A DNA stretch of 64,000 nucleotides. It comes from an uncultured Clostridia bacterium. Its GTDB lineage: Bacteria; Bacillota; Clostridia; UMGS1883. Below the pieces are notes generated by a model that worked only from the letters and a program-made list of their open reading frames with translations, did not search any database and was not told where the DNA came from. The stretch spans positions 285,550-349,549 of the forward strand of contig CANRCD010000001.1 of assembly GCA_947629005.1 (NCBI GenBank), in the 5' to 3' direction. Below, piece by piece: positions 52,801 through 60,332 of the stretch (position 1 is the first letter of the stretch; every line of letters starts with the position of its first letter). Position numbers and translations under genes: made by a program.

Positions 52801-53947
52801 GACGGAAGTAAATATCGCTCTTGTGTCCACCGAGGCCCCCGCTGTCGAGTCCGTCAACGCTTTTGAAGACAAGGTGAGGATCGTATTCACCCAGTACATG
52901 GACATCCCTACCGTCAACAGCGAAACCGTAAATGTCAACATTGACGGAAAGGCGGTCACCGGTACAATAACGCCTCTTGACGCAGAGGCATCCTTTGACG
53001 ACCCGGATATAGAGTATGCAAGAACCTTTATGTTTACACCCGAAAACGAAATTTCCGGCACAGCCCTTGTTACCGTCAAGGGAGCCGTCAATTATACCGG
53101 CAGGGTGATGGATTACAACTATGCCATGCCTTCCACCGTTGTCGTTGAGCCCAAGGATATAGAAGCTCCTGAGACTATAGATGTGACATACGGATCCGGT
53201 ACGCTGGCCGAGATACAGCTCATGCCCGGCGCCGCCGGTGCGGGACATACAGTCAGGGCCGTTTCATCCTCGCCAAGTGTGATTTCCGTAGTAAACGAAA
53301 CTGCCGTCACAGATGAAAACGGTCGGGCCAACATTATGCTCGCCGGTAACCTTCCCGGCGGCGGAGAGATAACCGTCACCGTTGAGGGTACCGATATCAG
53401 CGCCGTGATTAAGGCCAACGTGGGCGGAGTAATAGTCCCTGTTCGGCCCAAGGCCGCCAAGGTCACCGCCAGCGTTCCCAGCGGCACAGCGCTGAAAAAG
53501 GGTGAAAAAATTGAACTTTTCACCGAAACAGCCGGCGCCGATATATATTACACTCTCGACAGCACCGATCCATGCGCGCCGGACAATCCCTCGAGGCAGA
53601 AGTACACCGGCCCCATTGAGATACAAGGCGATACTTTCATAATTGCTTATGCGGTAAAGGACGGGTGGGATGACAGCTCCACGGCGGGCTTTACATACAC
53701 TGCGATAAACGACAGAATACTGTTGAACATCGACGGCTATACTGACACGGATATAACCTTGATCGCGGCGGTATATACCGCAGAAAACAATATGATCGAC
53801 TGTAAGTCCTTTAGTCCTTCGGGCACGGGTCACGACGAGGTGATTTTCGAGCTCGGAGACGAGGAAGTTGCCTCTATAAAGGTATTTGAGTGGTCAAATC
53901 TTAATGATATGACGCCGCTGGACAAAGCCACTGTGCAATACCTGTGA
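46877..53947 (+). CDS. Giant secreted BspA-type leucine-rich-repeat surface protein
   Basis: 2356 residues. A signal peptide (about 1-23) is followed by about 25 BspA/TpLRR (LRR_5) repeats of 23 residues (about 70-700, consensus IGxxAFxGCSSLxSVSIPxGVTx), two of them enlarged to 31. Then come a carboxypeptidase-regulatory-like domain (about 790-880, KLSGKITDESGAPISGAAV), beta-rich segments, a helical AT-rich module (about 1400-1855) with two adjoining membrane segments (about 1777-1822) and the cysteine cluster CANCNCENENC, a second regulatory-like domain (PSGYVCEAVPSNRVEGV, DVPEGSWAVKYEKEGYET), Ig-like domains and a chitobiase-like Ig (YYTLDSTDPCAPDNP). BspA-type proteins bind host or microbial surfaces. 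No LPXTG motif or S-layer domain is seen, so the membrane segments may be the anchor. AAGAGGTG precedes ATG 46877. Confidence 0.88.
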   Translation: MKKLISLILVVTMMFAAVPAALAESIGEAVSTVGTAVLNAVDDAGAALLSYEGQPLSEGKLGLLYYTVYVDHVTITGCDVSATEADIPAEIEGKPVTAIGFRAFFGCSSLTDVTIPESVTTIGDYAFYGCSSLVSVSIPDGVTEISQEAFYGCSSLASVTIPDGVTTIGSSAFKYCSSLESVSIPNSVTKIDVEAFYGCPCLLTAGPVGGGYNIEFGWRKNIPSNAFSGCSNLTDVTIPQSVTTIGDWAFEHCSSLSSVSIPDGVTTIRDYTFYHCSSLESVNIPNGVTKIGAYTFSGCSSLVSVSIPNGVTEIGRGAFSGCSSLVSVSIPNGVTAIGDDTFNGCSSLASVSIPNGVTTIGDYAFSSCSSLASVSIPNGVTTIGNYAFVGCSSLASVSIPNGVTTIGNYAFVGCSSLASVSIPESVTEIGDSAFWGCSGLASLTIPNGVTTIGSSAFGGCSGLITAGPVGGGYNIEFGWRENIPSNAFSSCSNLTDVTIPQSVTTIGDWAFSGCSSLASLTIPNGVTEIGDYTFSGCSSLTDVTIPESVTTIGDYAFHGCSSLASVSITNGVTKIGDWAFYGCSSLASVSIPNGVTEIGAYTFSGCSSLESVLIPDGVITIGYETFSSCSSLESISIPDSVTTIGNYAFSYCSSLESVSIPDSVTNIGNRTFVGCYNLTLYIFPGSYAETYAIENNLPYEFVGSENCKLTLNVTDEKGSYITGGYTVNWYDGDGAPLGTGNTLTATDKSKKYEYEIILDETLGVRYLQPPRASVGDIFGDKTITVALEKIPTAKLSGKITDESGAPISGAAVAVMQTANGKYAVSAETISENDGSFAVETLCLTAKITVSADGFYTLTEAVTVPSGGLDMGNLALTALPDSKIRLSLTLRGSAAAGATGSLTALSGFSGLNFTLSGPNGKNVPFTAQYPDLVIDSDLVKEGEKLRLRVESANTAPAETEVILGTGGSGSCALELTENGRLSLTPTGTGAAVVMIFDDAGVLAANGLASAGYRSDPLPDGGYSVIVIKDTGLLRSAASLEAFESYGLVRGTDYVLRRADISAGVVTELGKIAVPDFDESVLYYTVPNATYCAASSSSSVAGKLILITAKYEIDGKYYSSGERLTFGIPEGMAFINGSLIMNGGFADYSVNGGELTVMTGAPSGIVKFYVSAEKAGDYAVDARLSFSLEGRTVNQPLGAARVSVANMNLNAPHRTSRETVTVSGSAMPRSEVTVYVNDEAVGTATANGNGNWWTEVELLDHYLLQYYQIRAESTNRYGITAQSDTVGVWYDAAYVQVSKITMYNTATTEFETVFDFINPSTVSPYYNMWPGKYVDFTFKIEFLGDVDDVVLYVYTTGGNTYTYDAQYDPESGLWLVAAKFYNFDDAPVNVGVDYTVKESDRKLSREEIDDIQAELNAVDAELKADYESLGLLLTEMEKLTIDDSDDSNTVSEKMSAFLSKIDEYETVMFDVDSDVPDDTLSDLPDLKNMTETEVANYMASLEAKMEQTFAAMDQHMNEYEAMSPDLNVDCTTKSCEGVTEKELIDNGFDSIKDDAGNTFYYKVDGNECHLVDFSSDTYAILKTDSEELQEMMLLASEASELGQAVLMANDEEFESLLDKIFSLGENVLDLINKFNDMVDGFLNLDEYMKNTAIKDMREIKSEITTYEKIYNTFNGNSEADRALRNAAENGFRNGQNKMSARYQKLKAWRAPSNQWKVGKGFRKLGVGKILGKIFSFGGLIMDLVDYCPTLYSLYHMLPGECECNAEMRDIIKRNLNVIASSIIVYLTSGIVLFTVSCFNIIINPVLCFTSIAVQIAASFIFSYETEKNVNKEKENVLKMKALCANCNCENENCPGQYDPDDDPFSNPFPREKYPGPYPTPICDPSGYVCEAVPSNRVEGVTATAFVMVDELDDFDMPTGSQKPQEWDAADYNQINPLITNANGEYAWDVPEGSWAVKYEKEGYETAWSDWLPVPPPQTEVNIALVSTEAPAVESVNAFEDKVRIVFTQYMDIPTVNSETVNVNIDGKAVTGTITPLDAEASFDDPDIEYARTFMFTPENEISGTALVTVKGAVNYTGRVMDYNYAMPSTVVVEPKDIEAPETIDVTYGSGTLAEIQLMPGAAGAGHTVRAVSSSPSVISVVNETAVTDENGRANIMLAGNLPGGGEITVTVEGTDISAVIKANVGGVIVPVRPKAAKVTASVPSGTALKKGEKIELFTETAGADIYYTLDSTDPCAPDNPSRQKYTGPIEIQGDTFIIAYAVKDGWDDSSTAGFTYTAINDRILLNIDGYTDTDITLIAAVYTAENNMIDCKSFSPSGTGHDEVIFELGDEEVASIKVFEWSNLNDMTPLDKATVQYL
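47484..47626 (+). repeat. Segmental duplication, copy A
   Basis: About 143 bp that recur at 48267-48409 (783 bp away) with about five differences by eye. Both copies encode the enlarged 31-residue repeat (AGPVGGGYNIEFGW) and the following unit. Confidence 0.85.
48267..48409 (+). repeat. Segmental duplication, copy B
   Basis: The partner of 47484-47626. A second pair, 47191-47257 and 48481-48547 (67 bp, identical by eye), shows that other repeat blocks were also exchanged. Confidence 0.85.
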
Positions 53948-54010
53948 TTTAACTAAATCGGGCAGCAGTATTTCCCAAACCGACCAATGTCATTAAGCTA
54001 AATATCCATG

Positions 54011-54050
54011 AAAAAAAGGTGCATCTTCTAACAAAAAGATGCACCTTTTT
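54011..54050 (+). terminator. Intrinsic terminator after the LRR gene
   Basis: AAAAAGGTGCATCTT (54013-54027) pairs with AAGATGCACCTTTTT (54036-54050). Confidence 0.88.
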
Positions 54051-54088
54051 GAAAAATAAAAGGAACTTTTGCGGTATTTCAGCTAAAT

Positions 54089-54113
54089 AAAAAGCGCCTA
54101 TTGGGCGCTTTTT
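54089..54113 (-). terminator. Terminator overlapping the AraC gene's stop codon
   Basis: AAAAAGCGCC (54089-54098) pairs with GGCGCTTTTT (54104-54113). The stop codon TAG (54100-54098) of the AraC gene lies at the loop edge, and T's follow on the minus strand. Confidence 0.85.
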
Positions 54114-54907
54114 CTGTATTCGCTGGGCGACATTCCGGCATAACGCACAAAGGCCTTTGTGAACTCCATCGGATTGTTATAGCCCACAATATAGGCTATC
54201 TCGCCCACACTGTACCTCGTGCGGCGGAGCAGCTCCATTGCCATATCCATGTGCTGGCGAACGATATACTTTTTCGGCGGCATACCCACATATTTTGTGA
54301 AAATCTCGGTGAAGTAATTGCGCGAAATATTCAGTTCCCTGCAAACGTCCTCCACGGTAACCTTGCGGCCTATGTTCGCCTGAATAAAATACACTGCCTG
54401 CTGAGCGTAACGCTCCACATGGCTCATCTCATGCTCGCTTTCCGAGCTGAGCGCGTCTATAAACCGCCAAAATTCCGACATAAGGCCCGCGGCGGAAATT
54501 TGGCCGCCGTCAACAATAGCTTTAAGCGCCTCTCCGATTTTCCCGCTTTCGTCGCTTATAACGGGATTTTCCACCGAAATGCCCGCCTCCGGCAACAACC
54601 ACCGCATACCCGCTCCGTAAAACTCAATCCAGCGGTATTCAAAGGGGTCGTCCTCGTCGGCAAAATAGTTGGCTATCTGGCCTGGAAAAATGATAAAAAG
54701 CTGGTTTTTCTCAACAGGTATCTTTTTTCCGTCCGCATACAGCGTCCCCCTGCCGCTATACACATAGTGCATAAGATAATTCTGCCATATATTCGGCTTT
54801 TCGCCAAAGCCGGAAGCGCAGCGGCGATATCCGTACTGAACCACATTGAAATCAAGATTGCGTCTGGAATAATTAATAAAATTACAATGCTCCACTACGC
54901 CCGTCAT
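54098..54907 (-). CDS. AraC-family regulator of the GH28/lyase operon
   Basis: 269 residues. A cupin sensor domain (about 30-160: GRGTLYADGKKIPVEKNQLFIIFPGQIANYF) precedes the AraC DNA-binding domain (about 175-269: VTVEDVCRELNISRNYFTEIFTKYVGMPPKKYI, then YSVGEIAYIVGYNNPMEFTKAFVRYAGMSPSEYRKSA). It is the last gene of the lyase-GH28 operon, 7 bases after GH28, so it probably senses a product of that pathway. ATG 54907 lies immediately after GGAG, so GTG 54895 is a possible alternative start. It ends in its own terminator. Confidence 0.92.
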   Translation of the reverse strand: MTGVVEHCNFINYSRRNLDFNVVQYGYRRCASGFGEKPNIWQNYLMHYVYSGRGTLYADGKKIPVEKNQLFIIFPGQIANYFADEDDPFEYRWIEFYGAGMRWLLPEAGISVENPVISDESGKIGEALKAIVDGGQISAAGLMSEFWRFIDALSSESEHEMSHVERYAQQAVYFIQANIGRKVTVEDVCRELNISRNYFTEIFTKYVGMPPKKYIVRQHMDMAMELLRRTRYSVGEIAYIVGYNNPMEFTKAFVRYAGMSPSEYRKSAQ

Positions 54908-54914
54908 CTCCTGT

Positions 54915-56285
54915 TCAGTTTATTGCTATATTTTCGGCAAAGTCACCGATCATTATGCGCGCCTCCTCAAGGCTTGAGGCTCTCTTGCCGTCTATGATGA
55001 CATTGCTGAAGGTCACGCCCGTTACCGGACTGTCGCCGCTGTAGCCGCTTACGACGGAGGGCTCGCCCGCGCAGCACGCGCTGATGTTCTCAAAGATTAC
55101 GTTTTCAACTTTTTTGCCGGAAAGCTTATTATAGTAATCATTTTTCACCGTGCGGACGTCAAACAGCCTTCCTCTTTCAATGTACTCCACTGTTATATTA
55201 CTGTACCTCACATTCCTCACGGCTACGCCGTCGCCGGCATTTATGGCCATAACGCCCATATAGTACTCTTGAGGTTCGTGATGGTTAAGCACGGTTATGT
55301 TCTCAAAAGATACATTTTCAATAACATCGCCGGCCATGCCATGCCCGCCCATATTCATGGGGTGTGCCACATCCGCCCAAAGCACGCTGTTGCGAACGGT
55401 AATATTTTTAGTACCGCCCAAATGCTTCCAGCGGGAGGCGTAGACGGCAATACAGTCATCGCTGTTGCGCATAAACAGATTTTCGCACAAAACATTTTTA
55501 CAGGCCATCATATCAATGCCGTCTGACCAACCCTCGCAGGAAAAACACTTTACTCCATCTATATGTATATTTTCGCTGGAGGCCAGATAAACGCTGTAAT
55601 GCGGAGGGTTGACGATGGTTATCCCCTCCACGGTCACATCATTGCAGCCGGTTATTTTAACGCCGCGAAAGGCGCTGTACCGCGCAAAGCTATGCAAATC
55701 AATCACGCCGCCGCCGCATATTCTCACTCCGGAAACACCGTCACAGACAATGCTGCCCACAAGCACGGCCCCTGCCGCAAGAAACACCGTTGAACCGTCC
55801 GCTGCGGGGAGCAGCGTCTCCTCTATATAGTGGAGCCCCGGCATGAAAACAATCGTTTCTCCCGCCGCGGGAGCGGCGTCCTCGACGCGGTGCACCGCCG
55901 GCCAAAGACGACGGCCCTCAGGCATTTCGGCGGGCTTTTCCGCAAACAAATGCAGGTTATTGAATCTGTTCCCGTCAATCTCCACGCTCAGCCGAACCGG
56001 CCTGTCAAGCCGAAGCACAAGCTCGCTGCCATCTATGGCGTACTCTATGTTTTCGGCCATGGGCCTTATGTTCACAAAGTTAATCGGGATTTTTTTGCGG
56101 CTTATCCTCACCTCACACGGGCCGTTATACTCGAAGCGGCATACGGCGGCAGTATGCCTGTCGTGCATATCCACCCGCACGTTATGGACAAACTGTCGCT
56201 CGCCGTTCACTGTCACAGTATAGTCCCTGTTTTCAAAATCAATGTCGTCCCATGGCCGCAAAGGCTCAAGGTTCTTAATATCCAT
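54915..56285 (-). CDS. GH28-like (polygalacturonase-type) beta-helix hydrolase
   Basis: 456 residues, no signal peptide. The N-terminal beta domain (1-130) is followed by a right-handed beta-helix with many short repeats (VTVEGITIVNPPHYSVYL, IHIDGVKCFSCEGW). GH28-type acid pairs are visible: WSDGIDMMACKNV, RNSDDCIAVYA and MGGHGMAG, although the classical N-T-D and R-I-K are only partly kept, so the substrate could be a galacturonide or another glycan. It is intracellular by prediction and lies 17 bases after the lyase gene, so it may act on imported oligosaccharides. ATG 56285 follows AAAGGAG. Confidence 0.85.
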   Translation of the reverse strand: MDIKNLEPLRPWDDIDFENRDYTVTVNGERQFVHNVRVDMHDRHTAAVCRFEYNGPCEVRISRKKIPINFVNIRPMAENIEYAIDGSELVLRLDRPVRLSVEIDGNRFNNLHLFAEKPAEMPEGRRLWPAVHRVEDAAPAAGETIVFMPGLHYIEETLLPAADGSTVFLAAGAVLVGSIVCDGVSGVRICGGGVIDLHSFARYSAFRGVKITGCNDVTVEGITIVNPPHYSVYLASSENIHIDGVKCFSCEGWSDGIDMMACKNVLCENLFMRNSDDCIAVYASRWKHLGGTKNITVRNSVLWADVAHPMNMGGHGMAGDVIENVSFENITVLNHHEPQEYYMGVMAINAGDGVAVRNVRYSNITVEYIERGRLFDVRTVKNDYYNKLSGKKVENVIFENISACCAGEPSVVSGYSGDSPVTGVTFSNVIIDGKRASSLEEARIMIGDFAENIAIN

Positions 56286-56302
56286 ACTTATCTCCTTTAA
56301 CG

Positions 56303-58327
56303 TCACAAACGGATTTCGGCTGTTTTTGAGGCGTCGTTCCAAACGACATCCGCATTCAGGGCCTCGGCCACAAATCTAAGCGGCACAAGGGCACGCCCGT
56401 CAACGATTTTCGCGGGCACGTCAAGCGGATAAGGCACGCCGTCAATCCTTGCGGCGGACTCGCCCACGCAGAGCACCACCTCTGTACTGTCCTTACGGCC
56501 TATAACAGTGCTTGTACCGGCGTTCCAAACCACTTCGGCGCCGAGGGCCTCAAATATGGCCCTCATCGGTACGAGCACACGGCCGTTCTCCATGATTGGA
56601 GCTACGTCGGAAGCAAGATACACGCCGTTTATGGTCACATAAACCTTAGAGTCGTCCGTCACGGGCTGTACGGCGGCAATATCCGCCCCACCGGCGGGTT
56701 CCAGTTTCCACTGCTGATTCTGTCCGAGCGTATACACCCACTGTATAAGGCCGGCGCCGTCATCTCTGCTGCCGTTCTGCACGTCTATAGCCTTGCTGCA
56801 ATGCACGGCAGTAATCCTGAACCATTCGCCATCGGCGGGGAGGAAGGCAAAAAGCTGGCTGTTACGAGCCTGATACGGCTCCTGAACGATTTTCGCGCCG
56901 CTGTCCCAAGATTCGTTTTCCACCGTAAGCGCAAGACCGGTCTTGAGATTGGTAACGGTGTACTGACCGCCGCCCACATGGGATATGGCCCACTTCTGGC
57001 CGTCGTCATCGGACGGCGAAAGCTGAATCACGCCGTTCTCATCCTCTCCGCCCGCGCTTATGGCCTTGCCGGACATACGCGAAACAATGCGGTATACCCC
57101 GTCGGCCACGTTCGTCTCGGGCGGCTTGGCGGCGACAATGCCGCCGGCGGGACGGGTATACAGCAGCGTGCCGAAGCCCGGCTGATCAAAGGTGGTAGCG
57201 TGGCCGCCGGCGCCGCCCTCGGGGCGGCTAAGCGCGGCGCGTTTTTCTATGTTGGGCACACTGTAGCCCATTCGATTATGGTAGTGATTGTATATCATTT
57301 CCCATATAGGGCGCATCTCTCCCCTGCCGCCCTCGGCCACAACCGTCTGCTTCATCAGGTTGCCCTTCTGGCCGGTGTGCCACTCGTAAACAGCAAACGG
57401 CACATCCTCTCCGTTATTATAGCGGGCCACATACTCCGCCGCGTACATAAAGCGGTTGTTGGCCCATCCGTAAAGGTCCAGCCCCTGATTCCAAGCCATT
57501 TCGCAGGCACAGGCCATAAGGCCCACGCCTAAATTGGAATGGCCTTGGTCGCGTCCGGACTCCTGCCACTGAGCCAGCGAGCCCGGAAAAACCGCCGGCA
57601 CGGCGTTATAAATAGCTCCGTTCCCCGCACCGTACATGAAGTAATTCACGCCTTTTTCATAAATCTCGCGGTCATCGCAGAATATGCCGATGGCTATCGT
57701 CGCGGCAAGATTGCACAAATCCCAGTTCGCCCAGTAGTTTTGAATGTGGGCGTCGTTATGGTCGCGGCCAAACTCGTTGCTGAAAAGGAAACGCTCGCAC
57801 AGCGGTTTATAAAACACGTTCATAAGCATATCCTGCATGGCCTTAAGGTCAAAGCCGGAATAGTCGCGCATAAGCTCGGACGCATTGGCAAGCTGATATC
57901 CGAACAAGCCGGAAGCCAGATAACGGTCGGCGCTGCCTGTCACGGTTTTAAGAGTAGAGCTCCATGCGTTAAGTATATTTTTCGCGGTTTCTCCGCAGGC
58001 GGCGTCGCCGGATATCTTCCAGCGCAGAGCGCACTGATAGGCGCGGGCCACGTCGTTATAAAGCAAAGACACGTTGTCGCCGTCGGCGCCGCGAATAACG
58101 GTTTCCACAGCTCTGGGAGACCAGTCGGGGCTCGAAAACGGGCTTTCGAGCAGTTTTTCCCAACCCGAGTAAATAGGCTGCTGACCTGAGCTTATCGCGG
58201 CCTTAATGCGTGCGAAATCAGCCTCGGTGTGGAGCAGCCCGGGATGAGTGAACTCCGCCGCGGAGGCGCCTATCCCAAAAATAAATATCGCGGCAAGAGC
58301 CGCGACAAATGAAAGCCTGATTTTCAT
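56303..58327 (-). CDS. Secreted alginate-lyase-family (PL38-like) enzyme with ricin lectin and stalk domains
   Basis: 674 residues. A signal peptide (about 1-23) leads to an alpha/alpha-toroid lyase domain (about 25-380) with HPGLLHTEADFARIKAAI, DHNDAHIQNYWANWDLCN and ESGRDQGHSNLGV, typical of the alginate_lyase/PL38 superfamily, whose known members cleave glucuronan or alginate. A ricin-B/CBM13 domain (about 395-530, GQKWAISHVGGGQYTVTN, NQQWKLEP) and a copper-amine-oxidase-N stalk pair (about 560-674, ENGRVLVPMRAIFEALGA, DGRALVPLRFVAEALNA) follow. ATG 58327 follows GGGAGG. A weak promoter (TTGCCC, 18 bp, TATTAT) lies at 58361-58390. The uronate substrate is inferred from the family. Confidence 0.83.
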   Translation of the reverse strand: MKIRLSFVAALAAIFIFGIGASAAEFTHPGLLHTEADFARIKAAISSGQQPIYSGWEKLLESPFSSPDWSPRAVETVIRGADGDNVSLLYNDVARAYQCALRWKISGDAACGETAKNILNAWSSTLKTVTGSADRYLASGLFGYQLANASELMRDYSGFDLKAMQDMLMNVFYKPLCERFLFSNEFGRDHNDAHIQNYWANWDLCNLAATIAIGIFCDDREIYEKGVNYFMYGAGNGAIYNAVPAVFPGSLAQWQESGRDQGHSNLGVGLMACACEMAWNQGLDLYGWANNRFMYAAEYVARYNNGEDVPFAVYEWHTGQKGNLMKQTVVAEGGRGEMRPIWEMIYNHYHNRMGYSVPNIEKRAALSRPEGGAGGHATTFDQPGFGTLLYTRPAGGIVAAKPPETNVADGVYRIVSRMSGKAISAGGEDENGVIQLSPSDDDGQKWAISHVGGGQYTVTNLKTGLALTVENESWDSGAKIVQEPYQARNSQLFAFLPADGEWFRITAVHCSKAIDVQNGSRDDGAGLIQWVYTLGQNQQWKLEPAGGADIAAVQPVTDDSKVYVTINGVYLASDVAPIMENGRVLVPMRAIFEALGAEVVWNAGTSTVIGRKDSTEVVLCVGESAARIDGVPYPLDVPAKIVDGRALVPLRFVAEALNADVVWNDASKTAEIRL

Positions 58328-58430
58328 CTTTATTCCTCCCACTTGCCGTTTTACACATTTATAATAACATAAAAACAGACAGAGGGGCAATGCCATTTTG
58401 TACGGTGAAATTGTCAAAACACAACAGCCG

Positions 58431-59198
58431 TCAGATAAACAGGCGAAGATATTCTTCCGGCGTTATGCCGAAACGCCTTGTAAAGCCCGAAACAAACTCC
58501 TTTTCCGAAGCGAAGCCGAGATATCGGGCAACTTCGCCAAAATTTCGACGGAAGCAGACAAAGGGCTTACTGCGCTCGTAGCGGAAATAAACATTGTATT
58601 CGTCCACGTCCATGTTAAAAACGCGGATAAAAAGGGCGTTAATTTCGGGCGGAGCGCCTATTTTTTCTCCGGCCTTGTAATTTTCAAAAATGTACTTTTC
58701 GTATACGCGAGCCATGGCGAGAAGGGAACCCTTCTCATTGCCGTTTTTTCCTGAGATTTCCTGTCCAAGCATTATCAAAACACGGTAAAGGCAAAGAGAG
58801 GTATTTTTGTTTTCCGAGGCGGCGGGGTCGAAGCAAAGGCGGTAGAGCTCACGGAACAGGCGCAGAAGCTCGTCGGAGCAATTGTCAAGCAGGTGGAGCA
58901 TACCGCTGTCAAAATAGTTTTGCAGGTGCGGAGCCATGGCGGTATCGCAGGCAATTTTTTTAAAAGCAAGGCCCTCTTCTGTGCGTATGCCGCAGCTCAG
59001 GCCCGGCTCGGCGCAAAAGAGAGCGCCCTCGCCAAATGGCGTTTCCACGCCGTTTTCCGGCACAAGAAAGCCGCTGCCTCCCTCGCAGAGAAAAAGCTGC
59101 GTAAAGGGGAAGTTATAGATTACAGCGCAGCGTTCCACAATTTCCTCCGCGGCGTCCACGGTACGTACTAAAAGATTATTGTTCGTCAATCTGGGCAT
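58431..59198 (-). CDS. AraC-family transcriptional regulator
   Basis: 255 residues. A cupin-like sensor (about 25-100: LFLCEGGSGFLVPENGVETPFGEGALF) precedes a C-terminal HTH half with NFGEVARYLGFASEKEFVSGFTRRFGITPEEYLRLFI; the first HTH subdomain is degenerate (EINALFIRVFNMDVDEYNVYFRYER). ATG 59198 is 3 bases after the end of the gene at 59202 and has GGGAGGGGTG upstream within it, so the two regulators are translationally coupled. The lyase operon lies downstream. Confidence 0.85.
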   Translation of the reverse strand: MPRLTNNNLLVRTVDAAEEIVERCAVIYNFPFTQLFLCEGGSGFLVPENGVETPFGEGALFCAEPGLSCGIRTEEGLAFKKIACDTAMAPHLQNYFDSGMLHLLDNCSDELLRLFRELYRLCFDPAASENKNTSLCLYRVLIMLGQEISGKNGNEKGSLLAMARVYEKYIFENYKAGEKIGAPPEINALFIRVFNMDVDEYNVYFRYERSKPFVCFRRNFGEVARYLGFASEKEFVSGFTRRFGITPEEYLRLFI

Positions 59199-59201
59199 CG
59201 T

Positions 59202-60047
59202 CTACACCCCTCCCCGTGTATCAAAATAGGTGTTCGCCGCACGGTACTCGCGGGGCGTAAGACCGGTGTAACGCTTGAAGGTCTTGCCGAAGTAAGACTT
59301 GTCATTAAAGCCGCAGCGTTCTCCTACCTCGCGGGCGGTAAGCGAAAGGTCGGAACAAAGAAGCTTCTGCGCGTTTTCTATACGGGTGCGCATAAGGAAG
59401 GCAATCGGCGAAACACCGTAAACCGAACGAAACAGCTTTTCGAGGTAGGTTGCGTTATAGCCTGAGCCGGCGGCAAGCATATCAAGGGAGATATCCTCGT
59501 AGAAACGCTCGCGAATATAGGCCACCACAGGTTCGAGCTTGCGGCGGGCAGGATCCGTCCCCGGTACGCGGGCGCTCTCGCCGAGCGTCATCAAAAGCTC
59601 GTACATCAGGTAAGAAAGCTCGGAATTGGCAAGACGTCCGCCAATTTTGTTCAACTCCACGATATTTTCAAACATGGCGTTCACTTCGTCGTAAACACCG
59701 GCCGAACGTGTAGCAATAACTCCGCTCTGTGAAAAGCCGAGACAGTCCATCAGCCGACCAAGAGCCTCTCCGCCGCACATTATGTATTTGCAGGCCCAGC
59801 CGTCAGTCATTGGATAATACTCCACCGGCGTATCCTCGGTGAAATAAAACACGTCGCCCGAGCGTACTCGGTGCTTATTGTTGTTATGGTCGATAAATAT
59901 GCCGCTGCCGGCGGTGAACAGCGAAAACTGGCTGCAAACGGCGAAGCCGCCGGGGTATTTTTCTGGCTTCTGGTGTTCAAGGCGGTTTGAGCCTAAAACA
60001 AAAACAGGCAGCAGCTTAAGCTCATTGTCGATAAGCGGTGTGAACAC
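59202..60047 (-). CDS. AraC-family transcriptional regulator
   Basis: 281 residues. The sensor domain has GSGIFIDHNNNKHRVRSGDVFYFTEDTPVEYYPM, and the two HTH motifs are intact (ISLDMLAAGSGYNATYLEKLFRSVYGVSPIAFL; LTAREVGERCGFNDKSYFGKTFKRYTGLTPREYR). Start is GTG 60047 behind GGAGG. It opens the two-regulator unit from the promoter at 60125-60153 and may regulate the lyase operon, itself, or the LamG genes. Confidence 0.9.
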   Translation of the reverse strand: MFTPLIDNELKLLPVFVLGSNRLEHQKPEKYPGGFAVCSQFSLFTAGSGIFIDHNNNKHRVRSGDVFYFTEDTPVEYYPMTDGWACKYIMCGGEALGRLMDCLGFSQSGVIATRSAGVYDEVNAMFENIVELNKIGGRLANSELSYLMYELLMTLGESARVPGTDPARRKLEPVVAYIRERFYEDISLDMLAAGSGYNATYLEKLFRSVYGVSPIAFLMRTRIENAQKLLCSDLSLTAREVGERCGFNDKSYFGKTFKRYTGLTPREYRAANTYFDTRGGV

Positions 60048-60124
60048 GGCGATTCCTCCATAGTGAATTTTTTTGCCCGTCGCTATAAGCCGTGGGAGCG
60101 CATTATTCGCCCTATCCCTTATTT

Positions 60125-60153
60125 ATTATACCCCCGCGCAGGAGCAGTGTCAA
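60125..60153 (-). promoter_or_regulatory. Sigma-70 consensus promoter for the two AraC regulators
   Basis: On the minus strand TTGACA, 17-bp spacer, TATAAT. Confidence 0.83.
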
Positions 60154-60332
60154 GAGGCTTATGCCGGAATAATTACACGCATAATAATCCGCCCCGCGCC
60201 CGAATTGGGCGCAGGGCGGCTCCGGCCAAAGCCGGAGAAAGGGGGATTAATTGGCTCGCGGCAAGGCAGAGGCGCGGCGCGATTCGCCGCAGCGTGCCCG
60301 GGAGGTAAACCGCGAATCAAGGTAAACTCGAA
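60154..60332. other. GC-rich intergenic stretch with small hairpins
   Basis: Contains GCGCCCGAATTGGGCGC, CTCCGGCCAAAGCCGGAG and GCGGCGCGATTCGCCGC-like inverted repeats (about 60195-60292) without a T-tail. It follows the small gene at 60333 on the minus strand and could be a weak terminator or processing region. No RNA family was recognised. Confidence 0.4.

Noticed and set aside
60190-60300. A possible tRNA, small RNA or mobile-element end in the GC-rich hairpin stretch
   Set aside because: No cloverleaf, no conserved tRNA boxes, no flanking duplications or transposase; left as unexplained intergenic DNA.
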